A stretch of DNA of 5,901 bases from Halobacteriales archaeon SW_9_67_24 (lineage in GTDB: Archaea > Halobacteriota > Halobacteria > Halobacteriales > Halococcaceae), in NCBI GenBank assembly GCA_003022685.1, contig PXSV01000010.1, positions 4,644 to 10,544 on the forward strand, written 5' to 3'. Shown in pieces: positions 1 to 4,465 of the stretch. The position numbers and the translations under genes were made by a program. Within the stretch, counting starts at the first letter, position 1. Every line of letters begins with the position of its first letter. Below the pieces are notes generated by a model. That model was not told the origin of the DNA and searched no databases. It was given only the letters and a program-made list of their open reading frames with translations.

Positions 1-324
1 GTCGACCCGCTCGACCGCGACCCGGACCCATGCGTCGGCTGCCGGATGAGTAGGAGAGGGGCGTTCGAGAATCGAGAGCGCGCTCTCTGTGAACACCACC
101 GGATCGGCGACGAACTGGACGACGCCCTCGCCCTCCTCGCGGAAGTTGCGCCTGGTCCGCGTCGCGCCCCACGTCCGCGCGGTCACGGGATCGCCGGCGT
201 GGAGCCCGAGCGCCGCGAAGTTCCACTGCCCGTTGGGACCGAGCGTCGCCACCACGGTCTCGGTCACGCCCCGGAGCGCGACGGGCCACCCGTCCTCGCT
301 TTCGGGTTCGTTCGGCGCGGTCAT
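1..324 (-). CDS. DUF447 family protein, N-terminal 108 residues (cut by window edge)
   Basis: Partial gene whose 3' end lies beyond the left edge; 108 codons are visible without a stop. The protein begins MTAPNEPE and contains WNFAALGLHAGDP (about 34-46), TWGATRTRRNF (51-61) and VVQFVADPVVFTESAL (68-83). This pattern is what I know from the archaeal DUF447 family, whose fold resembles FMN-binding flavin-reductase-like split barrels. No biochemical function is established, and FMN binding is inferred from the fold. The start ATG overlaps the stop of the upstream CitG-like gene in an ATGA, so the two are very probably translationally coupled; no strong Shine-Dalgarno is visible, only GGTGGT directly before the ATG. 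It is the fourth visible gene of the cofD operon, so a role in cofactor metabolism is plausible but unproven. Family assignment is fairly sure; function is unknown. Confidence 0.8.
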   Translation of the reverse strand, partial: MTAPNEPESEDGWPVALRGVTETVVATLGPNGQWNFAALGLHAGDPVTARTWGATRTRRNFREEGEGVVQFVADPVVFTESALSILERPSPTHPAADAWVRVAVERVD

Positions 325-1175
325 ACCACCAGCCCGCGTTCGAGCGCGACGAACAACCCGGCGGCGACGATATCGGCGGTCGTCCCCGGATTCACACCGC
401 GCTCGACGAGGTCGTCGGCGAGAGCGTCGGGGTCGAGACCACCATCGAGGGCCGCCCGTGCATCCGCCGAGACCTCTCGCGCGGTGGCTTCGCCGTGGTT
501 CGTGACGACGAACGTGTCGGGTTCGTCCGCGAGCAGTTCGAGGAAGACCCGTGCCGCGCGGTCCGGGACCGGACCGTCGAGCGCGGCGATGCGATCGGCC
601 GCGCTGAAGCTCCGTGGGAACCCGGACACCCACTCGCGCGCCACGCCGTCCCGATCGGCGCTCCGTTCGAACACGTCGTACAGGGTCAGTTCTCGTTCCT
701 CGATCGCCGGCACGGCGTCGGCTCCCCGTCGGACGTCGAGCGCTTCCATGTTTGCTGGTGGGTCGTCGACCGCGACATCGACGTGCTCGAACGCCCGATA
801 GAACGCGGCGGCGTCGGCGACCGTCGTGGCCTCAGTAACGCGCGCGGCGCGCTCCGGCGTCAGTTCCCCGTTCTCGGACGCCGCTTCGCCGCCGCTCGCC
901 GCCCGGACCAGCGGCGTGAGCAACAACAACGCGCCGAACTGGGTGTTGCCGCCGCGCTGGTCGGCCATCCCCTCGATAGCGCGCTCGAACGACGCTCCGA
1001 TAGGGTCGCCCGCTTCGACCTGCTGGAGTCCCTCACTCGCGCCCACCGCGCCGGCCATGAAGTGCTCGAACCGGAGGTCGGGGTACTCCCGTGTGCGGTC
1101 GACGTTGCCTGGCTTGGGCGTCGCGGTGACTTCGAGCAAGAGTGCGAGTTGGGCGTTCTCCGCGATCGATCTCAT
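321..1175 (-). CDS. CitG/MdcB-family (triphosphoribosyl-dephospho-CoA synthase-like) protein
   Basis: A 284-residue protein of the CitG/MdcB family. In bacteria that family joins the ribose-triphosphate part of ATP to dephospho-CoA, making the prosthetic-group precursor of citrate or malonate lyase. Signatures: TATPKPGNVDR at 17-27 (family ATPKPGNVD motif), RFEHFM at 35-40, GGNTQFGALLLLTPL at 75-89, VVTNHG at 223-228, and a C-terminal NPGTTADIVAAGLFVAL at 262-278, like the NPG..AD segment of CitG. The full family length appears present. The start is set by the ATGA overlap with the preceding Dus-like gene and by AGGTG seven bases upstream. No citrate or malonate lyase subunit is in the window, and the partners are cofD, a Dus-like flavoprotein and DUF447. 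The true substrate is therefore probably another nucleotide or cofactor; that is inference. The bacterial product name should be read as a homology label only. Confidence 0.85.
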   Translation of the reverse strand: MRSIAENAQLALLLEVTATPKPGNVDRTREYPDLRFEHFMAGAVGASEGLQQVEAGDPIGASFERAIEGMADQRGGNTQFGALLLLTPLVRAASGGEAASENGELTPERAARVTEATTVADAAAFYRAFEHVDVAVDDPPANMEALDVRRGADAVPAIEERELTLYDVFERSADRDGVAREWVSGFPRSFSAADRIAALDGPVPDRAARVFLELLADEPDTFVVTNHGEATAREVSADARAALDGGLDPDALADDLVERGVNPGTTADIVAAGLFVALERGLVV

Positions 1176-1948
1176 CCGTTCGCACCTGGTTCGACCCGTT
1201 CAATCCCGTTTTTCCGCTCCGCGAACCACTCCTCGGCCGCTCGCCGCACGCGCTCCAGCATCGCCGGCCGGTCGCTCGGCCGCCCCACGCTCACGGCGTC
1301 AGCCCCGTGATCAAGGTATTCGTGGGCTGTCGCGGCGTCGCGTACGCCGTTGTTGGCGATCACGAACGCGTCGGTCGCGCTCGCGACGTCGGCGATCACC
1401 GGCTCTGAGTCCATCGCGTCGACGTGGATCACATCGGCCCCGGCAGCGTCGATCCAGCGGGCCATGTCGGGGAGCGAGACGCCTGGCACCTCGGCGCGGA
1501 CTTTCACGCTCACCGTCGCGCCCGCCGCGGCGGCGGTCTCGACGTACTCGCACAGCCGGTGGGCGTCCCGGAGCAGCGTCTCGCCACAGCCGACCGCGCA
1601 CAGCTCGGCCTGGCGGCAGTGGGCGTTGATCTCACAGAGCGCGTCGTGTTCGGCACAGACCCCGGCGACCTCGCGGATCGGTGCGCGCGACGCGCTCCGG
1701 ACGTTGACCGCCGCGCGGAGCGGCGCGTCGTCGAGAGACGTCAGTTGAGCGTCGACGAACCTGATCGGGTCGTCGGGCAGGAACTCGGTACGATCGCGGG
1801 CGACGAGCTGGCGCGCCGCCCGCCGTGAGGGTTCGTCGAGCGCGACGCCACCGAGGAAGGCCGCGCCGACGTGCTCCTCAACCGCCCGTGCCCACGCGGC
1901 GTCGGACTCGCCGCTGAGGCTCGCGAGTGCGAGTCTCGGCTCGAACAT
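1172..1948 (-). CDS. Dihydrouridine synthase-like TIM-barrel flavoprotein (archaeal NifR3-related)
   Basis: A 258-residue protein resembling the FMN-binding TIM barrel of tRNA-dihydrouridine synthases, in a short archaeal subgroup. Visible signatures: AAVNVRS (79-85), EINAHCRQAELC (106-117) followed by VGCGETLL (119-126), SVKVRAEVPG (147-156) with a Lys expected near the flavin, DVIHVDAMDSEP (172-183), VIANNGVRD (196-204) and GADAVSVGRP (215-224), the usual phosphate-binding end of the barrel. Cys111 lies where Dus enzymes carry the catalytic Cys of GCP, but here the triplet is HCR. The protein is shorter than ordinary Dus enzymes (over 300 residues), leaving little room for their helical tRNA-binding domain. 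It may therefore act on a small molecule rather than tRNA; this is inference. The start overlaps the cofD stop (TGATG) and has AGGAGG seven bases upstream. Other Cys are at 98, 105, 117, 121 and 133. Flavoprotein fold: confident; substrate: unknown. Confidence 0.78.
   Translation of the reverse strand: MFEPRLALASLSGESDAAWARAVEEHVGAAFLGGVALDEPSRRAARQLVARDRTEFLPDDPIRFVDAQLTSLDDAPLRAAVNVRSASRAPIREVAGVCAEHDALCEINAHCRQAELCAVGCGETLLRDAHRLCEYVETAAAAGATVSVKVRAEVPGVSLPDMARWIDAAGADVIHVDAMDSEPVIADVASATDAFVIANNGVRDAATAHEYLDHGADAVSVGRPSDRPAMLERVRRAAEEWFAERKNGIERVEPGANG
1183..1187 (-). promoter_or_regulatory. Shine-Dalgarno of the CitG-like gene
   Basis: AGGTG on the minus strand lies seven bases before the ATG at 1175, within the end of the Dus-like gene. 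It supports the ATGA-overlap start of the CitG-like protein. Confidence 0.6.
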
Positions 1949-2976
1949 CAGGCCGCCTCCTGCCCGAGTTCGAGGGCTTCCTCGACCGCGCGTGCGACGC
2001 GCGTCGAGTCCTCGGCGTCGTCGATCGTGATGTCGGTCGTCACCGTCGGTCGGCCGAGGTTCGTGGGGTCGGTATCGTCGATCACGAACGCGTCGGCGAA
2101 CGGGTAGGACTCGGCGACACCAGCAGTGCTCGGCTCGACGCCGACCGCTGCCATCAGCTTCGCCGCCGGCCCCGAGAAGAGCTTTTCGCCGACGAACGGC
2201 GAGACCGCGACCACCGTCGTCTCGGCGAGCGCCTCGGGCACGCCGTCGAGCGCGAGCAACGGCCCGAGGCTCGTCACCGGGTTCGACGGGCCGATCACCA
2301 CCGGCTCGGCGAGCGCGTCGCGCACCGCGGCCGTCGGGGCTGCACCGCCGTTCCGGCTGCCGTTTTCCCGGCCGTTCGCCCCACGGAACTCGACGTCCTC
2401 GACCGCTGGCTCGCCACCGTGAGCGACCCAGAACTCCTGGAAGTGCATCGGCCCCTCTGGTGTGTGGATGATCGTTGCTACTGGGTCGTCGCTCATCGGC
2501 AGGAGCGAGACGTCGAGCGAGAACGCGTCGGCGAGCAGTCGGGTGGTTTCGGTGAGTGTGTGGCCCTCGTCGAGCAGGCTCGTGCGAAAGAGATGGACGG
2601 CCCGATCGCGGTCGCCGATGATCATGAACTCGCCCACCCCGGAGAAGCGTCGCCAGCGCGCGAGGTCCCGGCCCTCGGCCTGGCGCTCGTCGGGGAGATA
2701 GCGCGGACCGATCTCGAAGCCCGCCGCCGCCGAGAGTTCGCGGAGTTCGTCGTGAGTTTTCGTACTGTCATCCTCGACCCCCCACCATCGCTCGCGGTCG
2801 AGAACGCCGCCGCGCTCGAACAACACGGTATCGAGATCCGGACAGACGAGATGGCCCGCGATCTCGACGTCGTCGCCAGTGTTGCAGACGACCGTGGTGT
2901 CGGCGGGATCGAAGACCGACTCGGCTCCGGGGAGCAGCTTCGGCGTCCCCGTGCCTCCGGCGAGAAACGTCACCAT
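1948..2976 (-). CDS. cofD: 2-phospho-L-lactate transferase CofD (coenzyme F420 synthesis)
   Basis: CofD transfers the phospholactyl group of lactyl-2-diphospho-5'-guanosine to the deazaflavin Fo, giving F420-0 and GMP in the cytoplasm. The 342-residue protein has the family landmarks in order: FLAGGTGTPKLLPG at the N terminus (4-17), VVCNTGDDVEIAGHLVCPDLDT (29-50; split as NTGDD plus CPDLDT), GEFMIIGDRD (115-124), LLPMSDDPV (158-166), MHFQEFWV (177-184), IGPSNPVTSLGPLL (228-241) and VSPFVGEKLFSGPAAKLM (258-275). The reading frame stays open upstream to 3408, but that part is antisense-frame sequence over the neighbouring dehydrogenase. ATG at 2976 is chosen because the conserved Gly-rich motif begins four residues later and a TATA-like box lies 27 bases upstream, fitting a leaderless mRNA. 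A Gly/Asn-rich stretch at about 198-213 looks like a lineage-specific loop. It heads the operon. Family assignment is firm. Confidence 0.95.
   Translation of the reverse strand: MVTFLAGGTGTPKLLPGAESVFDPADTTVVCNTGDDVEIAGHLVCPDLDTVLFERGGVLDRERWWGVEDDSTKTHDELRELSAAAGFEIGPRYLPDERQAEGRDLARWRRFSGVGEFMIIGDRDRAVHLFRTSLLDEGHTLTETTRLLADAFSLDVSLLPMSDDPVATIIHTPEGPMHFQEFWVAHGGEPAVEDVEFRGANGRENGSRNGGAAPTAAVRDALAEPVVIGPSNPVTSLGPLLALDGVPEALAETTVVAVSPFVGEKLFSGPAAKLMAAVGVEPSTAGVAESYPFADAFVIDDTDPTNLGRPTVTTDITIDDAEDSTRVARAVEEALELGQEAA
1956..1961 (-). promoter_or_regulatory. Shine-Dalgarno of the Dus-like gene
   Basis: On the minus strand AGGAGG lies seven bases before the ATG at 1948, inside the last codons of cofD. 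This matches the archaeal anti-Shine-Dalgarno and supports both the chosen start and re-initiation after cofD termination at the TGATG junction. Confidence 0.7.
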
Positions 2977-2999
2977 GACTCGGCGTGGGCCGTGGGCGG

Positions 3000-3006
3000 A
3001 GTAAAC
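3000..3006 (-). promoter_or_regulatory. TATA-like element of the cofD operon
   Basis: The minus strand reads GCGTTTACTCC here, with TTTACT centred 26-27 bases before the cofD ATG at 2976. Haloarchaeal TATA boxes sit about 25-28 bases before the transcription start, so the mRNA would begin at or next to the ATG. No Shine-Dalgarno precedes cofD, as expected for a leaderless message. The 86-base gap to the dehydrogenase stop (2977-3062) has no other clear signal; read-through from the dehydrogenase cannot be excluded. Confidence 0.5.
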
Positions 3007-3062
3007 GCTTGTGCTCGCCCCGTCGCGCGGGTGGTCGGGACGAGCGTTCGGGGAGCGATTCG

Positions 3063-3914
3063 CTACGCCGGCCGCTCGTAGTCGGGATCGAACATCCCCG
3101 CGGACAGCGGTGCCGGGTCGCCCTCGGTGAGGTTGTACTCGGTGAAGTCGTCGACGCCGGCCTCGCGGAGAACCTCCTCGTCGTAGACCGCGTTGCCGGT
3201 GTATTCGGGGTCGCGATCGAGGAGTTCGAGCACCGTGTCCGCGACGATGGCGGGCGAGCGCCAGTCGTCCTCGGTGCCCATGCCGAAATAGCGCGTCGCG
3301 CGGGTGTCGATCGCGGTCACCGGCCAGAACGCGTTCGCCGCGATCCCGTCGGCTTCGAGCTCGCCGGCGAGCGAGAGCGTGACGAACGTCATTCCCAGCT
3401 TCGACCACGCGTAGGCGGCCTTCCCCGGCCCGCGATCGATCGTCACCGGCGGCGCGTTCGTCAGGATGCGTCCGCCACCGATCTCGCGCAGGTGCGGGAC
3501 GAACGCGCGGGAGGTGAGGTACGTCCCGCGAACGTTGACCGCGGTCATGAGATCGAAGCGGTTCGCGGGCATCGACTCGACGTTCGCGATCTCGATCGCG
3601 CTGGCGTTGTTGATGACGATGTCGACCTCGTCGAAGACGTCGATCGCCTCCGCTGCGGCCGCGGCGACTTCTTCGGCGTCGCGGAGGTCGAGCTGGATGG
3701 CGTGGGAAGCGACGCCGCGCGCCTCACATTCGGCGGCGGTTTCGTGGATCGTCCCGTCGAGATCGGCGTCCGTGTCGTCGACGGTCTTGCCTGTCGAGAC
3801 GACGTTGCACCCGCGATCGGCGAGCGAGAGGGCGATTTCCTTCCCGATTCCCCGCGTCGTCCCGGTGATGAACGCCGTATGACCGTCGAGATCCGGGGCA
3901 GCCACGTCGGACAT
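3063..3914 (-). CDS. HSDL2-like short-chain dehydrogenase/reductase
   Basis: A 283-residue NAD(P)-dependent short-chain dehydrogenase of the classical Rossmann fold. Cofactor motif TGTTRGIG is at 17-24, NNAS at 102-105, and the catalytic pair YAWSK gives Tyr168 and Lys172. The segment after it, NAFWPVTAIDTRATRYFGMG (194-213), resembles the ALWP.TAI..AA region of the HSDL2-type subgroup, whose substrates are poorly known. The position normally filled by the catalytic Ser, which in HSDL2-like proteins is within ISPP, reads TNAPP here, so Ala154 replaces Ser. ATG at 3914 is chosen over the frame's more upstream Met at 4097: the Rossmann motif begins 16 residues in, a TATA-like box lies 27 bases upstream, and the extension would merely translate a duplicated promoter segment. 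The stop is TAG, 86 bases before cofD. SDR assignment is firm; the substrate is unknown. Confidence 0.9.
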   Translation of the reverse strand: MSDVAAPDLDGHTAFITGTTRGIGKEIALSLADRGCNVVSTGKTVDDTDADLDGTIHETAAECEARGVASHAIQLDLRDAEEVAAAAAEAIDVFDEVDIVINNASAIEIANVESMPANRFDLMTAVNVRGTYLTSRAFVPHLREIGGGRILTNAPPVTIDRGPGKAAYAWSKLGMTFVTLSLAGELEADGIAANAFWPVTAIDTRATRYFGMGTEDDWRSPAIVADTVLELLDRDPEYTGNAVYDEEVLREAGVDDFTEYNLTEGDPAPLSAGMFDPDYERPA

Positions 3915-3924
3915 ACCCCCGTGC

Positions 3925-3955
3925 AGTGCGGCCCGAACATAAGGTTGTGCGAGAG
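3925..3955. repeat. 31-base direct repeat, copy 1 (dehydrogenase promoter)
   Basis: Perfect 31-base match to 3991-4021, in the same orientation, beginning AGTGCGGCCC and ending TTGTGCGAGAG on the plus strand. Flanking bases differ on both sides (C/G before, C/A after), so the match is sharply bounded. It covers the proximal TATA-like element of the dehydrogenase and ends 11 bases before the start codon. Confidence 0.95.
3938..3943 (-). promoter_or_regulatory. Proximal TATA-like element of the dehydrogenase gene
   Basis: The minus strand reads ACCTTATGTTC, with CTTATG centred about 27 bases before the ATG at 3914. This is the spacing of a leaderless haloarchaeal promoter. There is no convincing Shine-Dalgarno before the ATG. 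The element lies inside copy 1 of the 31-base direct repeat. Confidence 0.5.
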
Positions 3956-3990
3956 CGAACGCGAGCGCGACTGCCGCGGGCTCGGCGTCG

Positions 3991-4021
3991 AGTGCGGCCC
4001 GAACATAAGGTTGTGCGAGAG
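3991..4021. repeat. 31-base direct repeat, copy 2
   Basis: Second identical copy, 66 bases start to start from copy 1 with a 35-base unrelated spacer (3956-3990). The spacing is a multiple of three, which makes the upstream in-frame translation show the decapeptide LAQPYVRAAL twice. I regard that as a by-product because both copies lie upstream of the well-supported start. Confidence 0.95.
4004..4009 (-). promoter_or_regulatory. Distal duplicate TATA-like element
   Basis: An identical CTTATG on the minus strand in copy 2 of the 31-base repeat, 66 bases further from the gene. If active it would start transcription near 3977-3980, giving a leader of about 65 bases for the dehydrogenase. It may instead be a silent duplicate or a regulator-binding site. 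Confidence 0.3.
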
Positions 4022-4118
4022 ACGGAGGTGTCGGGCTGAACGCCAGGCGACGATAGCAACCGAACCACCGGATAGCTTCCACGGACAGAGACAGCACCAG
4101 GGTTCACGATCTCGATAG

Positions 4119-4126
4119 GTATAAAT
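4119..4126 (+). promoter_or_regulatory. TATA box of the small acidic protein gene
   Basis: GGTATAAATCG preceded by purine-rich GATAGG is the best TATA/BRE match in the window. It predicts a start near 4147-4150 on the plus strand, about 89 bases before the 49-codon gene. Because TATAAAT read backwards is ATTTATA, a minus-strand promoter for the dehydrogenase is also possible, but it would give a long leader. Confidence 0.5.
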
Positions 4127-4164
4127 CGCCACGTCGACTACGGTACTGTCCCGTTTCCCACACC

Positions 4165-4236
4165 ATGAACCTGAAACTCCCGCAGCGATCCACGACGAGG
4201 CGAGAAGCGGCGTCCGTGCCAGCGAGGTGGCAGTGA
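4165..4236 (+). CDS. Possible 23-residue leader peptide (upstream ORF)
   Basis: A short ORF, starting MNLKLPQRS and ending ARWQ-TGA, lies between the TATA box and the 49-residue gene. Its stop is one base short of the next ATG (TGAGATG), a spacing that would allow translational coupling. Against it: there is no Shine-Dalgarno, the predicted leader is about 16 bases, and the peptide is basic (five Arg, one Lys and only one acidic residue), unlike haloarchaeal proteins. It could be a regulatory upstream ORF or simply untranslated leader. Low confidence. Confidence 0.2.
   Translation: MNLKLPQRSTTRREAASVPARWQ
4224..4229 (+). promoter_or_regulatory. Shine-Dalgarno of the 49-residue acidic protein
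   Basis: GAGGTG lies eight bases before the ATG at 4238 and matches six bases of the archaeal anti-Shine-Dalgarno. It decides for 4238 as a genuine start and against 4165 as the main one. Confidence 0.6.
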
Positions 4237-4237
4237 G

Positions 4238-4387
4238 ATGCCCTGGGGCGTCCACACGGAGTTCACCGACGAGGAAGGCCCGGAAGTCGAAATCGACGAG
4301 GATCAAGAAGCGGTCGAGCGCGGCGAGGACGGCACCGAGACCACCGAGGCGTTCGACATCGACGAGGCGATCGCGAACATCGATTGA
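4238..4387 (+). CDS. Small, extremely acidic hypothetical protein (49 residues)
   Basis: A complete short gene starting MPWGVHTEFTDEEG and ending with IDEAIANID and TGA. Nineteen of 49 residues are Asp or Glu, with one Arg and no Lys or Cys, which is typical of a soluble haloarchaeal cytoplasmic protein. Third positions are almost all G or C, as in the neighbouring genes, which supports real coding. It has a good Shine-Dalgarno and an upstream TATA box. The N terminus (MPWGVHTEF) is the only hydrophobic/aromatic part; the middle (11-43) is likely disordered, with a possible short helix at the end. I do not recognise the family and see no metal-binding or DNA-binding motif. The HD-hydrolase gene follows after 78 bases with its own weak promoter, so cotranscription is possible but not required. 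Confidence 0.6.
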   Translation: MPWGVHTEFTDEEGPEVEIDEDQEAVERGEDGTETTEAFDIDEAIANID

Positions 4388-4430
4388 GCGAGCGCACCGC
4401 GATCGAGACGGTGGCGACGGGTTGAGCACG

Positions 4431-4443
4431 CAACTTTTTCACC
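4431..4443 (+). promoter_or_regulatory. Possible TATA-like element of the HD hydrolase gene
   Basis: CAACTTTTTCACC is the only T-rich spot in the GC-rich 78-base gap and is centred about 29 bases before the ATG at 4466. No Shine-Dalgarno precedes that ATG, so a leaderless mRNA fits. The match to a haloarchaeal TATA box is weak. Confidence 0.35.
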
Positions 4444-4465
4444 GAACGCGCCGAAACCCGTCCCG

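Noticed and set aside
495..1310. 271-residue plus-strand open frame opposite the CitG-like gene
   Set aside because: Antisense shadow that crosses two well-supported overlapping genes and has no recognisable motif.
1927..3081. 384-residue plus-strand open frame opposite cofD
   Set aside because: It is an antisense shadow in GC-rich DNA: Arg-rich composition, no recognisable family, and cofD is unambiguous on the other strand.
2977..3408. In-frame upstream extension of CofD (144 extra residues)
   Set aside because: The conserved GGTGTPKL motif belongs at the very N terminus. The extension is Arg-rich, lies over the dehydrogenase gene in another frame, and a TATA-like box sits 27 bases before the internal ATG.
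3925..4021. CRISPR-like repeat-spacer-repeat reading of the 31-base repeats with a 35-base spacer
   Set aside because: Sizes are CRISPR-like, but there are only two units, no further repeats or cas genes, and the repeat coincides with a promoter at leaderless spacing.
3915..4097. In-frame upstream extension of the dehydrogenase, carrying the decapeptide LAQPYVRAAL twice
   Set aside because: The repeated peptide merely reflects the 31-base DNA repeat with a 66-base period; the extension has no domain and spans the promoter.
2985..4118. 377-residue plus-strand open frame opposite the dehydrogenase
   Set aside because: Antisense shadow; the dehydrogenase motifs on the minus strand are clear, and the frame runs through the repeat-bearing promoter region.
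3545..4429. 294-residue minus-strand open frame covering the intergenic region and the 49-residue gene
   Set aside because: Ser/Arg/Pro-rich and not acidic, so unlike haloarchaeal proteins; it overlaps the dehydrogenase in another frame.
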